Shown: positions 46,932 to 55,258, counted from the stretch's first letter. The stretch is DNA of 64,000 nucleotides from an uncultured Marivita sp. (GCF_947488135.1 NZ_CANKYW010000003.1:186001-250000), one strand, 5' to 3'. A program made the numbers and translations. Notes: a model not told the origin generated them from the letters alone.

Positions 46932-47366
46932 TCACGCGCGTTGAGTGATCCAGACGCCGAGGGCCATCACGGCAATGCCGGTAGCACGGGTGAGGCTGAG
47001 CGGGCTGACCCGCGCGCCAAAGAGGCCGAAATGGTCGATGAGCGCGGCTGAAATCAGCTGTCCCAAAAGCACGAAGAACACCGCGTTGCCGATGCCGAAA
47101 TGCGGCGCGATGTAGGTGATCGACAGGACGTAGAACGCCACGAACAGCCCGGCGAAGAAAAGATGCCTTGGCGCCAGTGGCAGGTTCACAAGCGCGCGTG
47201 GTCCCGTCACCAGGGTGACGATCGTTGTGGCGAGAAGGGCGACGCAGAACAGCACCATCGCCGCGGCCGCCGGAGATCCGATCCGCACGCCAAGTGCCGC
47301 GTTCAGCGCGGCAAGTAGTGGGATGCCGATCCCGGCGGCAAGCATGGTCAAAGCGAAGATCGGCAT
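46932..47366 (-). CDS. DMT-superfamily small transporter (DUF606/YdcZ-like)
   Basis: This 144-residue protein has about five helices and the DUF606 features GIGIPLLAALNAALGVRIGSP at the start and HFGLFGARVSPLSLTRATGIAVMALGVW at the end. Family members act singly or in pairs as small drug/metabolite-type transporters. The substrate is unknown. The start at 47366 was chosen by family length. Confidence 0.82.
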   Translation of the reverse strand: MPIFALTMLAAGIGIPLLAALNAALGVRIGSPAAAAMVLFCVALLATTIVTLVTGPRALVNLPLAPRHLFFAGLFVAFYVLSITYIAPHFGIGNAVFFVLLGQLISAALIDHFGLFGARVSPLSLTRATGIAVMALGVWITQRA

Positions 47367-47512
47367 GGGGCGACTCCGTTGAGCGATGTTCGGGACAGAC
47401 TGCGCCGGGTTCTGCCGATTGTCACCCGGGATCGCGGCCGGACGCCACGGCGCGTGGTTGCGCGATTGTCGAAACACAGGCACTCTGCGCGTGTTCGAGC
47501 AAGGAGGCCAAA

Positions 47513-47935
47513 ATGCGCCCACATCTATTCAGCCTGACCATCGGCGCGCTAGCCGCTGGCCTGATCGCGGCCTGCACCCCCGAGGAGATGCCGCAGGCCA
47601 GCGACGGACGGGCATTGTTCATGGAAAACTGCGCCATCTGTCACAGCGCGGATGCCAAGGGCAACGGCCCGATGGCCCGCGCGATGGAAAAGGCGCCGCC
47701 AGATCTGACGCTGATCGCCGTGCGTAACGGTGGCGAGTTTCCCCGTGTCGAGGTGCTTTCAACCATCGATGGCTATACCAAGGCTGATCTGAACGTCCCG
47801 GATATGCCGGAATTCGGAGCCTTGCTCGAGGGCGATCTGGTGCCGCTGGATACCGGGGATGGCGTGATGACGCCGACACCCCGCAAGCTGGTCGCGCTTT
47901 TGGAGTATCTCGAAAGCATTCAGGCAGCGCGATAA
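47513..47935 (+). CDS. Lipoprotein c-type cytochrome
   Basis: The 140-residue protein has a lipoprotein signal (LAAGLIAACTPEE, lipobox cysteine 21) and one heme motif CAICH with GRALFMENC before it. A distal methionine is probably in VPDMPEFG. It is a membrane-anchored class I monoheme electron carrier of the periplasm. AAGGAGG precedes the start. A hairpin terminator follows at 47967. Confidence 0.87.
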   Translation: MRPHLFSLTIGALAAGLIAACTPEEMPQASDGRALFMENCAICHSADAKGNGPMARAMEKAPPDLTLIAVRNGGEFPRVEVLSTIDGYTKADLNVPDMPEFGALLEGDLVPLDTGDGVMTPTPRKLVALLEYLESIQAAR

Positions 47936-47966
47936 CGCCTGCCAAGAGGTATTTGTAATTCAAGAA

Positions 47967-47994
47967 AAAAGCCCCGCAACATTGCGGAGCTTTT
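47967..47994. terminator. Bidirectional intrinsic terminator
   Basis: AAAAGC and CCGCA on the left pair with TGCGG and GCTTTT on the right, giving a hairpin with an A-run and a T-run on opposite sides. It lies between the convergent cytochrome gene and the small membrane protein gene at 48002, and can end transcription from both. Confidence 0.75.
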
Positions 47995-48001
47995 GGACGC
48001 G

Positions 48002-48196
48002 TCAGACTTTGGCCGGTGCTGATCTCGGTCCGGCAATCAACCAGATGATAAACCCGAGGATCGGCAGGACCAACACCAGCAGGCACCATAGAACTTTCGA
48101 GCCCGTGGAGTTGTTCGACCCGATTATCGACACGAAAGCCCAGATGTTCAGTACGAGAAGAATGAGACCTCCGATGCCCGTGATTTCAATTCCCAT
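48002..48196 (-). CDS. PLDc_N-type small membrane protein
   Basis: This 64-residue protein has two helices, GGLILLVLNIWAFVSII and VLWCLLVLVLPILGFIIWLIAGP. The second with P-G-W spacing is the PLDc_N domain that precedes cardiolipin synthases but here stands alone. Fourth and last gene of a stress operon starting at 48891. Confidence 0.8.
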   Translation of the reverse strand: MGIEITGIGGLILLVLNIWAFVSIIGSNNSTGSKVLWCLLVLVLPILGFIIWLIAGPRSAPAKV

Positions 48197-48216
48197 GATC
48201 TTTTCCTCCGGCCGCC

Positions 48217-48429
48217 TCAGGCGGCGCTGACTTCACTTTCGCTTTTCAAAACTTCGTCGCCGTCGTCCTGTTCGATCAGATACGCCGGTTCATCCTCACT
48301 GGCATCCCGGGTGATTTCGGACCCGTCGATCTTGACGGTGGTCTTTTGGGTGTAGACCTTCGTGATCGTTCCCGATCCGGTGCCATTGCCCCACTCCCAT
48401 TGGACTTTATCGCCTTCGCTGCGTGACAT
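48217..48429 (-). CDS. DUF2945 (HVA1/Tudor-like) protein
   Basis: This 70-residue protein starts GDKVQWEWGNGTGSGTITKVYT and has DEPAYLIEQDDGDEVLKSESEV, the DUF2945 small beta-barrel pattern. Function is unclear; family members often sit in stress gene sets. It starts 4 bp after the previous gene's stop and shares the EcfG-type promoter at 48927. Confidence 0.82.
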   Translation of the reverse strand: MSRSEGDKVQWEWGNGTGSGTITKVYTQKTTVKIDGSEITRDASEDEPAYLIEQDDGDEVLKSESEVSAA

Positions 48430-48433
48430 GAGC

Positions 48434-48697
48434 TTACCGATCGCGCAGAGCCGAGATCAGCTCGTTCTTGGTCATGTCCGATCGCCCGTCGATGTCGAGC
48501 TCCTGTGCGCGGTCGTAAAGCTCGTCCTTGGTCCAGTCTTCGTAGGGCGGCGCCTTGCCACCTTTCTTGGACGGGTTCTGACTATCGCTGGCCTGCGCGT
48601 TCGCGATGCGCGCGGCAGCCTCCTTGCTGTAGCCGTCGTCGCGCAGGGATTCGTAGGTTTCGTCGTCTTTGATCGAGGATCCGTGATTGTCAGCCAT
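48434..48697 (-). CDS. Small protein with Rho-N/SAP-like end
   Basis: The 87-residue hydrophilic protein has an N-terminal half with YESLRDDGYSKEAAARIANAQ, common in stress-related small proteins, and a C-terminal helix-loop-helix (WTKDELYDRAQELDIDGRSDMTKNELISALRDR) like the Rho termination factor N-terminal or SAP module that binds nucleic acids. Second in the operon. Confidence 0.78.
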   Translation of the reverse strand: MADNHGSSIKDDETYESLRDDGYSKEAAARIANAQASDSQNPSKKGGKAPPYEDWTKDELYDRAQELDIDGRSDMTKNELISALRDR

Positions 48698-48702
48698 CGG
48701 TC

Positions 48703-48891
48703 TTACCCGTCCGTCGTCGCGGCCGCCGCCGGTGCTTCGGTCTCTTCGCCCGGCTCATTGCCTTGTGCAGAAAGGTTGGCCAGATAAGCGAAGAACAGCA
48801 CGGCAACAAAGATCGCCACTGCAATGAAACCCCAGATGACCGGGCGGTGGCGTTTGGATTGTTTGTCGACGTTTGTTGATGGAGCGGACAT
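48703..48891 (-). CDS. Small single-helix membrane protein
   Basis: This 62-residue protein has a basic N-terminus (KQSKRHRP), one helix (VIWGFIAVAIFVAVLFFAYLA) and an acidic Ala/Thr-rich tail. First gene of the four-gene operon. AGAGG precedes the ATG, and an EcfG-type promoter lies 36 bp upstream. No known function. Confidence 0.68.
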   Translation of the reverse strand: MSAPSTNVDKQSKRHRPVIWGFIAVAIFVAVLFFAYLANLSAQGNEPGEETEAPAAAATTDG

Positions 48892-48926
48892 TCGTGTACC
48901 TCTCGAATTCTGAATTTCACCCGCCC

Positions 48927-48951
48927 AACGCATAATTCTGTTGAAAGTTCC
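48927..48951 (-). promoter_or_regulatory. EcfG-type promoter for the 48891-48002 operon
   Basis: On the minus strand GGAAC (48951-48947), a 16-bp spacer and CGTT (48930-48927) match the alphaproteobacterial general-stress sigma consensus exactly. The -10 lies 36 bp before the start codon. Confidence 0.82.
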
Positions 48952-48965
48952 CACACTGTTGCGTC

Positions 48966-48990
48966 GGAACCGGTGGCGGGAAAGCGCGTT
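48966..48990 (+). promoter_or_regulatory. EcfG-type promoter for the MATE gene
   Basis: GGAAC (48966-48970), 16 bp, CGTT (48987-48990), an exact EcfG consensus, 65 bp before the MATE ATG. It is back-to-back with the minus-strand promoter at 48927. Confidence 0.8.
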
Positions 48991-49055
48991 AAGGGGCGAA
49001 GGTGGCGTGGTTTGCGACCGCCCATCCCGATTTATTGTCTGAAAGGAATTTGTGC

Positions 49056-50438
49056 ATGGCCACGGCTGATCTGACCAAAGGACCGACCTGGAAAGCACTC
49101 GCCTGGGTGTCCGCGCCGATGACCTTCGGCATTTTCGCGGTTCTGAGTGTCGGTTTGGCAGACGCCTATTTCCTTGGACAATTGGGGCAGGCGCCCCTGG
49201 CGGCGGTGGGTTTTATCTACCCGGTGACAACTGCGCTGACGTCGCTGTCCATCGGGCTGTCCGCCGGGGCCAACGCGGTGGTGTCGCAGACCATCGGCCG
49301 CGATCGGGATGATACAGAGGCACCTATCCGGCTTGCGCTGCATTCGCTGGGGCTTGGCCTTGGGTTAGCCATTCTGGTGGCGCTTGGGTTTCATTTCTTC
49401 GCGCCGACGCTTTTTCAGTGGATGGGCGCAGAAGGCGCCGCGTTGGAAGAAACGCGGGCCTACGTGCCGTTCTGGGCGCTGTCCTTTCCCTTTCTCGTGC
49501 TGATGATGGTGTGCAATGCGGTGTTCCGCGCACATGGGGACGGTGCCACCTCGGCGGCGATCATGGTTCTTGCGGCGGTGGTCAATATCGCCATCAACCC
49601 GCTGCTGATCTTCGGCTGGGGGCCGATCCCCGGCATGGGAACCGAAGGCGCAGCACTGGCCACAACCATCGGACGCGCCGTCGGTGCGGGTACGGCAGTT
49701 TGGTACGCGTGGCGATGCGGGATGCTCACTGTGTGCGAAAAACCCCTGAAAGGCCTGTGGTCCTCGATACGCGAGGTGATCGCGGTCGGTGTTCCGGCAG
49801 CCGGGTCGAACGCGATCAATCCGGCGGGTATGGCGCTAGTGACGGCGGCGGTTGCGACACTTGGCGAAGCGGCCGTAGCCGGGTTCGGAGCGGCAACGCG
49901 GGTGCAATCGGTTGCGCTCGTGGCGTTGTTTGCGCTGTCTGCCGGGATCGGTCCGGTGGTCGGGCAGAATTTTGGTGCGGAAAAGCAGGACCGGGCCCGG
50001 AGTGCGCTCAAGCAGGCGTGGTTGTTTTGTGTTGTCTACGGGGTGGTTCTTGCCACAGGTGTCACGATATTTGCCGACCAGATCGCAGGGTTCTTTGCCG
50101 ACGGCTCCGAAGCGCGGGACTACGCGGCGCAATATCTGCGGATCGTCAGCTGGAGCATCATGGGCTACGGCATCCTTGTCATTACCAACGCCGCCATGAA
50201 CGCGCGGTCGAAAGCGGCCTATTCGCTGGGCCTGAGCCTGTCGCGGATTTTCGTCGTCTATGTGCCGTTGGCCTGGGCGTTGATGTGGATGTTCGACTAC
50301 ACCGGCATTCTGATGGCGGCAGTTCTGGCCAACACCTATGCCATCATCGGCGGTTTGTTCTGCGCGCAGGCGACCGGGATGATGACATCCGTGCAGGGGC
50401 GTGAGGTCCCGAAGATCTTGCCACAAGCCAACGGGTGA
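49056..50438 (+). CDS. MATE-family exporter
   Basis: The 460-residue membrane protein has twelve helices in two similar halves. LADAYFLGQLGQAPLAAVGFIYPVT near residue 30 and GFGAATRVQSVALVALFALSAGIGPVVGQNFGA near residue 290 are MATE blocks. It exports drugs or metabolites using Na+ or H+. GAAAGGAA precedes the ATG. An EcfG-type promoter upstream makes it a likely general-stress gene. It is convergent with the amidoligase operon, whose last gene ends 4 bp away. Confidence 0.92.
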   Translation: MATADLTKGPTWKALAWVSAPMTFGIFAVLSVGLADAYFLGQLGQAPLAAVGFIYPVTTALTSLSIGLSAGANAVVSQTIGRDRDDTEAPIRLALHSLGLGLGLAILVALGFHFFAPTLFQWMGAEGAALEETRAYVPFWALSFPFLVLMMVCNAVFRAHGDGATSAAIMVLAAVVNIAINPLLIFGWGPIPGMGTEGAALATTIGRAVGAGTAVWYAWRCGMLTVCEKPLKGLWSSIREVIAVGVPAAGSNAINPAGMALVTAAVATLGEAAVAGFGAATRVQSVALVALFALSAGIGPVVGQNFGAEKQDRARSALKQAWLFCVVYGVVLATGVTIFADQIAGFFADGSEARDYAAQYLRIVSWSIMGYGILVITNAAMNARSKAAYSLGLSLSRIFVVYVPLAWALMWMFDYTGILMAAVLANTYAIIGGLFCAQATGMMTSVQGREVPKILPQANG

Positions 50439-50442
50439 GCGG

Positions 50443-51156
50443 TCAGGCCAGCTCGTCCCGCATGGCGCGGGTCTGGTTGCGCTCCTGACGATAGGCGTCG
50501 GCGGCTGCAACCAGCGCGCGGAAGATGGCACGCTGGCCGTGCGCGTAAAACAGGTGCTCCGGGTGCCACTGCACGCCAAGTGCGAAAGGGTCGCGCACAC
50601 GTTCGATCGCCTGAACCATGCCGCCGGTGTCACGCGCCGACACGCGCAAGCCTTCGCCAAGCTTATCCACCGCCTGCGTGTGCAACGCGTTAACCTTCAT
50701 CGGTTGTTCTCCGCTGATCAGCGACAGGTGGGTCGCTTCTTCCACGCAGATCTCGCGCTTTGGCAGGATCGTCTTGATCTTGCGATCAGGGCCGTAGGTT
50801 GTCCACGCATCCTGATCCAACGTCCCGCCAAGCGCGACGTTCAACATCTGTGAGCCACGACAAATGCCCAAGACGGGGATGTTTTGGTCGAGCGCCGCTT
50901 CGGCGAGGCAGCGCTCCAATTCGTCACGGTCGGGATCGAGCCGCGCGGAAATGCCCAGCTTGCCACCGTAAAGCTCTGGCCCGATATCATCGCCACCGCC
51001 GATGATGAGGCCGTCCACGTCCTCGAGATCCACGACACGCCCGACACCCCAGCGCACACCCCGACCTCCGGTGATCCAGAGGTTCAGATTGATGAGCGGA
51101 AACACCCGCCATCCCGTGCGCGACGAGGTGGTGACGGCGATCAGAGGTCGTTGCAT
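50443..51156 (-). CDS. Peptidase C26-like gamma-glutamyl hydrolase (class I GATase fold)
   Basis: The 237-residue protein has the nucleophile elbow GICRGSQ near residue 100, DGLIIGGGDDIGPELY before it, and QWHPEH with the catalytic His at the C-terminal side. This resembles PuuD-type gamma-glutamyl-GABA hydrolases. The start at 51156 was chosen because it overlaps the amidoligase gene by 16 bp; a longer open frame to 51252 has no family match. Its amide-hydrolysing activity next to an amide-forming enzyme suggests one pathway. Confidence 0.87.
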   Translation of the reverse strand: MQRPLIAVTTSSRTGWRVFPLINLNLWITGGRGVRWGVGRVVDLEDVDGLIIGGGDDIGPELYGGKLGISARLDPDRDELERCLAEAALDQNIPVLGICRGSQMLNVALGGTLDQDAWTTYGPDRKIKTILPKREICVEEATHLSLISGEQPMKVNALHTQAVDKLGEGLRVSARDTGGMVQAIERVRDPFALGVQWHPEHLFYAHGQRAIFRALVAAADAYRQERNQTRAMRDELA

Positions 51157-52124
51157 ATATCGGCCTTTGCCTTGTGCTGTTCCAGCAGGGTGTCGATGGT
51201 GCGCACCCAGACGGATTTTCGTTCGAACCATGCGGAATCGTGGGTCTGCCACGCGGATTTAAGCGCCGCGAGAAGATCGTCATTGGCAGCGACCAATTCG
51301 ACCTGCCGCCAAAGCTGCCAGGGTTGACGAAGGGACCAGTCCGCTTCGTCGATGCGGCTGTCGGGCAGGCGGAAGTGGAAGGTCGGACGTGCTGAAGTTT
51401 TGTCGTCGATATTGAAGATCTCGGCAAAGAGATCGGGTTCCGCGTGTTTGAACAGCGGCAGAAGATCGAGGCTCTGGTTGCGGCTTTTGATATGCCTCGC
51501 CGCAATGCGCATCAAATCGGCCAAGGTGTCAAAGCGGGTGTTCGCGAGGGCCGAGATGAAGCCGTTGGGCCAAGCGCCGACGAAGGGCATCATGCGCCGC
51601 GTCGCGTCGACCTGTTCCTTTGCCCGCAGCCAGGGTTCGAGCATCGCGTAGGCCGTGATGGTGTCGAGCGTGAAGCGGTGATCCGGCGCGACCACTTCGG
51701 GGTTCACGTGAACGCCGAAGCCGAGCAATACCCCGCTGCGCGAACCCATTGCGCCGATGTTGCGCAGGGATTGGCAGATCGCGTTGAACTCTTCGAGTTG
51801 GCTCCGGCTCAGCGGCGGGGTGACCACTTCGACCGGGATGAGACCTCGGAACGCATCGAGGCTTTCCTGTAGAAACGGCAGGTCCTCGCGTTTGCGCAGC
51901 GAAATGTCGAGTTCGACCTCAATGTCTCCGAATTTCGTGTCGCAGACCGTCACGCTGTGATCGCCACGATCTTTGAGCGTTCCGCCAAAATCCCGCGCGA
52001 TGAGTTCACCGGTCTCCATTTCCGTCGGGCCAGCGAATTCGATCTCGATGCCGCACAGGCGCTCGTGACCGTCTGCGGTGGTGTCCATCGGCAGGGGAGG
52101 GAAGTGTGGATCGTTTTGTATCAT
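51141..52124 (-). CDS. Amidoligase-family enzyme (glutamine-synthetase-like fold)
   Basis: This 327-residue protein opens RLCGIEIEFAGP, the ExE metal-binding strand of amidoligases (COOH-NH2 ligase family), followed by DHSVTVCD, DIEVELDISL, PVEVVTPPLS and GFGVHVNPEV, which supplies further acidic and histidine ligands. The family is predicted to join a carboxylate and an amine with ATP to make amide metabolites or peptide tags, usually beside class I GATase genes, as here. The product is unknown. Start 52124 lies 1 bp from the upstream stop. Confidence 0.85.
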   Translation of the reverse strand: MIQNDPHFPPLPMDTTADGHERLCGIEIEFAGPTEMETGELIARDFGGTLKDRGDHSVTVCDTKFGDIEVELDISLRKREDLPFLQESLDAFRGLIPVEVVTPPLSRSQLEEFNAICQSLRNIGAMGSRSGVLLGFGVHVNPEVVAPDHRFTLDTITAYAMLEPWLRAKEQVDATRRMMPFVGAWPNGFISALANTRFDTLADLMRIAARHIKSRNQSLDLLPLFKHAEPDLFAEIFNIDDKTSARPTFHFRLPDSRIDEADWSLRQPWQLWRQVELVAANDDLLAALKSAWQTHDSAWFERKSVWVRTIDTLLEQHKAKADICNDL

Positions 52125-52125
52125 G

Positions 52126-53151
52126 TCACGCCTGTGTCGGAGCGATGTCCTTGCTGATCTCAGGCTGGCTCTCAGGCGCGTGCGCCAGATAGGCGGTCGT
52201 CCATACCAGCACCGGGAGCGACACAATCCCACCGATTGGACCCCAGATCCAGAGGCCGAAGAGGATTGCCAGGAAGACGACAAGCGGGTTCAGTTGTAAA
52301 CGTTGGCCGACAAGGGTGGGCGTGACGAATTGCGCCTCGGTCATGTTCAAAGTGAAATAGGCCAGCGCGGGCAGAAGCGCATACGCTCCGTTGAATTCGG
52401 TAAATCCTGCAACACCGAAGGCCACCAGCAACATGACGGGCCCGAGATACAGCACGAAGTTGAGAATGAATGCGGCCGCGCCCCAAAGGAGCGGGTTCGG
52501 GAGACCGATGATCGTCATGGCGGCAAACACAGCCGTGCCAAGCCCGGCGTTGATCGCGGTGACGGTGACAAAATAATGCGACACTGCCCTGTCGGCTTGG
52601 CGCATCGAGGAGGCGCGGCCGGGGAAATAGGCGTAGATCTCATTTTGCGTCAGTGTGAAGAAGAAAAACGTGCCGGCAAAGGTGAGCAATTGCGCCGCGA
52701 AATTCGGCGCGACCCAGAGCGCGTCCAGAATGCCGGGCATCGCCTCTTCCATCGCTTCGCCATCTTCGGCGAGGCTTTGCTCCAATTCGAACTGGACCGA
52801 CTCCAGCCCCCGGATCGCGCGGCTGGCCTCGATCACCCACCAACGGATTTCATCTTCGATCCGCGGCAATTGACCGATCAAGTCCATCACGATTGGGCCC
52901 AACCCGGCGATCAGCACGACCGTGATGATGGCGACGATCAGCAGGCTGATGCTGGCACTGACCGCACGCGGAACACCCAGCCGCGCCAGAAGGCGCATGC
53001 CGGGTGCCGCGACGATCGCGATGATGAGACCCAAAGTCACCGGGGCGAGCAGGCCCATTGCCAGTTTCATGGCAGTGACGACCGTGACCAGTGCAACAAG
53101 CACCATGCAGATGGTCTGCGTTTTGGCGCGTGTCTCGGAATGTGACAGCAT
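52126..53151 (-). CDS. AI-2E-family membrane protein
   Basis: The 341-residue protein has about eight helices and the family pattern: a long periplasmic-type segment (LIGQLPRIEDEIRWWVIEASR) and LYLGPVMLLVAFGVAGF, GQRLQLNPLVVFLAILFGLWIWGPIGGIVSLPVLV near the end. Members include AI-2 exporters, Na+/H+ antiporters and uncharacterised carriers, so substrate is open. It overlaps the upstream gene by 1 bp and precedes the amidoligase gene by 1 bp; it may export the amide product. Confidence 0.87.
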   Translation of the reverse strand: MLSHSETRAKTQTICMVLVALVTVVTAMKLAMGLLAPVTLGLIIAIVAAPGMRLLARLGVPRAVSASISLLIVAIITVVLIAGLGPIVMDLIGQLPRIEDEIRWWVIEASRAIRGLESVQFELEQSLAEDGEAMEEAMPGILDALWVAPNFAAQLLTFAGTFFFFTLTQNEIYAYFPGRASSMRQADRAVSHYFVTVTAINAGLGTAVFAAMTIIGLPNPLLWGAAAFILNFVLYLGPVMLLVAFGVAGFTEFNGAYALLPALAYFTLNMTEAQFVTPTLVGQRLQLNPLVVFLAILFGLWIWGPIGGIVSLPVLVWTTAYLAHAPESQPEISKDIAPTQA

Positions 53152-53915
53152 CAGGCGCGCTGCTGCGCGTCAGAGAATTCCGATCGCGCTTCGCGGATGC
53201 CGCTTTCGACGGCAGCTTTGCCTTGGCGTTCCAGCTTGGCCAATTCTTCATGCAGAACCGCTTCGGCATCGCGCATCACCTTGTCACGCGTAGCCCCCAT
53301 CAGGTCGGCCTCGGCCTTGGTCGAGGGCAACAGCGCACCGATGAGAGCCCCGATTCCGGCAACGATGGCACCGGTGAGGAAGGGCTGGCTGTCATGCGCT
53401 TCGCGCGCCTGCTTCGATGCGCGGCGGGCCTGGCGTTCGACCTTTTCCTGCGCGTCGATCACCTTGAGGCGTGCCTCGGTCACGCGGGCGCGAGCTTCGG
53501 GCGGCAGTTTGTCGAGCCCCTTGTCCAATGACTTGCGCAAGGTCGAGGACGACTGCGCCCCTGCAAATCGACCGGAACGGGCCTGCGCGCGTGCTTTCAT
53601 CTGCGCGTCGGCGCGGGCGATGCGATCGTCGTGGCCTTCCATCTCATCGTAAGATCTCAACTGCGGCTTGGACGACGCGTTGCTGTTGAGCGCAATCAAA
53701 GCCGCGCCCAGCCCGATCAAGGCCAGGCCCGTCGGTGCACGCTTTGCTCCGTTGAAAAGGGCGGTGGCGACCGTCTGGCCCAGATCGGCCGTTTGGCCGA
53801 CCGCGCGTTTCGCGGTTGCCTCGGGGTTGACCGAATTGGCGAGGGCGCTGATGTGATCGGTCAGATGCGCCCGGTGTGTTTCTGCGTTGCGTTCGAGTTG
53901 GTCTGCGTTAGGCAC
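53151..53915 (-). CDS. DUF3618-containing stress protein
   Basis: The 254-residue protein starts with a helical DUF3618-like segment (DQLERNAETHRAHLTDHISALANSVNPEA), has a hydrophobic helix PTGLALIGLGAALIAL near residue 65, a long charged helical part, and a second hydrophobic segment (FLTGAIVAGIGALIGALLP) near residue 195. It probably lies along the membrane. It overlaps the holin-like gene by 8 bp and the AI-2E gene by 1 bp. Confidence 0.72.
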   Translation of the reverse strand: MPNADQLERNAETHRAHLTDHISALANSVNPEATAKRAVGQTADLGQTVATALFNGAKRAPTGLALIGLGAALIALNSNASSKPQLRSYDEMEGHDDRIARADAQMKARAQARSGRFAGAQSSSTLRKSLDKGLDKLPPEARARVTEARLKVIDAQEKVERQARRASKQAREAHDSQPFLTGAIVAGIGALIGALLPSTKAEADLMGATRDKVMRDAEAVLHEELAKLERQGKAAVESGIREARSEFSDAQQRA

Positions 53916-54309
53916 GGGCCATCTCCTTTACTGCGTCAATGTCGGATTTGACTTGTTTCAGGGTACGTTTCGGGGCGAGCGATGCGGCCGAAATGCGGGA
54001 TTTGCCGATCAGAGCAAAGATCAGGGCGATCGCCAGAAATGCGATGGCCACGATCAGTGCAGCCCAAGGCATGGGCACGCCCAGAGCGGCCACGCCAAGA
54101 ACTGCTGCGACGGCCAATGCGCTGAGACCGACGAAGGCGACAAGTGCCGCGATGACGAAGAGCACAAGCCCTCCACCGGCGCGGGACGCGTTCTCGGATA
54201 ATTCGCGACGGGCCAGTTGCAGTTCGGTGCGGAACAAGGCCCGCGCCTCGGTCAGGATGCTTCCGATCAGACTGCGGATATCGTGGGGTTGCGGGGTCGG
54301 CTGGGTCAC
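53908..54309 (-). CDS. DUF1469/phage-holin-family-like membrane protein
   Basis: The 133-residue protein has an N-terminal amphipathic helix (SLIGSILTEARALFRTELQLARREL) and two transmembrane helices (GGLVLFVIAALVAFVGLSAL and WAALIVAIAFLAIALIFALI). This is the DUF1469/superfamily III holin-like layout often found with DUF3618 in stress operons. The start is taken as GTG 54309, overlapping the upstream stop (GTGA). An ATG at 54345 is possible. Confidence 0.75.
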   Translation of the reverse strand: MTQPTPQPHDIRSLIGSILTEARALFRTELQLARRELSENASRAGGGLVLFVIAALVAFVGLSALAVAAVLGVAALGVPMPWAALIVAIAFLAIALIFALIGKSRISAASLAPKRTLKQVKSDIDAVKEMARA

Positions 54310-54749
54310 TGGTCGGTCTCCGTACGGCTCAGGTGACCGGACCACGGATCGTCGTAATCCGCGACATGAGCCCCTTCGCTCGATTTCAGGAAGCGCGCGG
54401 CTGCGAAACCAACGAGAGCGGCACCACCAAGAAAGAGAAGCGGGTTCTTGCGGGCAAAGACGGCAACGTCATCGACCATCGCGTCGATCGGCTTGTCTCG
54501 CAACTGTGTCGCGACCGCGTTGATTTGGGCGCTGATTTGCTCCAAGGCCGCAGATTGCAGTGAATACGGCTCGAATTCATCACGGGCCGCATCTGCAGCG
54601 CTTGCCGCATCGTCCATCTCGTCAAGCGCCTGCGCGCGGGCGGCTTCGGCCTGTTCCTTGGCAGACGCAGCTGCCAGGTCTTTGGCGTCAGAGGCGATTT
54701 CCGTGGCGCGATCCTTGGCTTTGTCGAATTTGTCTTGTGTCGTGCTCAT
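54306..54749 (-). CDS. Helical membrane-anchored stress protein
   Basis: This 147-residue protein is mostly an Ala/Glu/Asp-rich helix (KAKDRATEIASDAKDLAAASAKEQAEAARAQ in pieces) followed by NPLLFLGGAALVGFAAARFLKSS, a C-terminal membrane anchor like YqjD/ElaB/DUF883 proteins. Second gene of the seven-gene operon, 25 bp after the first. Confidence 0.68.
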   Translation of the reverse strand: MSTTQDKFDKAKDRATEIASDAKDLAAASAKEQAEAARAQALDEMDDAASAADAARDEFEPYSLQSAALEQISAQINAVATQLRDKPIDAMVDDVAVFARKNPLLFLGGAALVGFAAARFLKSSEGAHVADYDDPWSGHLSRTETDQ

Positions 54750-54774
54750 GGGGTTCTCCGTCGTAAAATTTCAA

Positions 54775-55209
54775 TCAGGCAGCTGAAAACAGATCGCCGA
54801 TCTTGCTGCGCAGGGTTTGGCGCTGTCGGGTCAGAACGGTGTGAAGCTCGTGATCCTCCGGCAAATCCTTGATCGCGGAATCGTAGCGCTTCACGACCGT
54901 TTCTTCGCCACCGGCAATCGCTTCGAGCACATTTGGCCCGAGTTTCGAGACATGGTCCCGAAACTTGACCACCACTTTTTGTACGTCACTCATCAAGGTG
55001 CCCGAGCTGTCGAGTTCGATGCCGCATCGCTTTGCGGTTTTATCGATCTCCGCGATATCCTTTTCGTGCTGGTCAGCCATATCCCGGATCAAGCCGCGGA
55101 TGGAGGCATCAGCACGCTGGACAAGCTCTTCATATCCCTCGCTGACGTCGACCAACGTATCGAAAAGGGACTGCACGCAGTTGATGCTCACGTGATTTGT
55201 GTCGGACAT
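54775..55209 (-). CDS. PA2169-family four-helix-bundle protein (DUF2383)
   Basis: The 144-residue protein begins VQSLFDTLVDVSEGYEELVQRA, with GGEETVVKRYDSAIKDLPED near residue 100, the DUF2383 ferritin-like four-helix bundle. Several E and D residues could hold metal, but that is not shown for the family. It is the first gene of the seven-gene operon and follows a perfect EcfG-type promoter at 55234. Confidence 0.82.
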   Translation of the reverse strand: MSDTNHVSINCVQSLFDTLVDVSEGYEELVQRADASIRGLIRDMADQHEKDIAEIDKTAKRCGIELDSSGTLMSDVQKVVVKFRDHVSKLGPNVLEAIAGGEETVVKRYDSAIKDLPEDHELHTVLTRQRQTLRSKIGDLFSAA

Positions 55210-55233
55210 GATGACCTCCTTGGCTTAGGACGG

Positions 55234-55258
55234 AACGCGTCAAACTGTTGACGGTTCC
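55234..55258 (-). promoter_or_regulatory. EcfG-type promoter for the amidoligase operon
   Basis: Minus strand GGAAC (55258-55254), 16 bp, CGTT (55237-55234), exact consensus, 25 bp before the ATG at 55209. The element sits in a larger near-palindrome with arms ACGGAAC and GTTCCGT (55230-55260), which gives a weaker promoter in the other direction. The rest of 55261-55497 shows no gene. Confidence 0.82.

Noticed and set aside
52126-53151. Quorum-sensing (AI-2) export from the AI-2E label
   Set aside because: There is no luxS or receptor nearby, and the family includes antiporters. Only the family name is supported.
53908-54309. Prophage, from the holin-like protein
   Set aside because: DUF1469 proteins are common in stress operons. 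No other phage gene, integrase or repeat is present.
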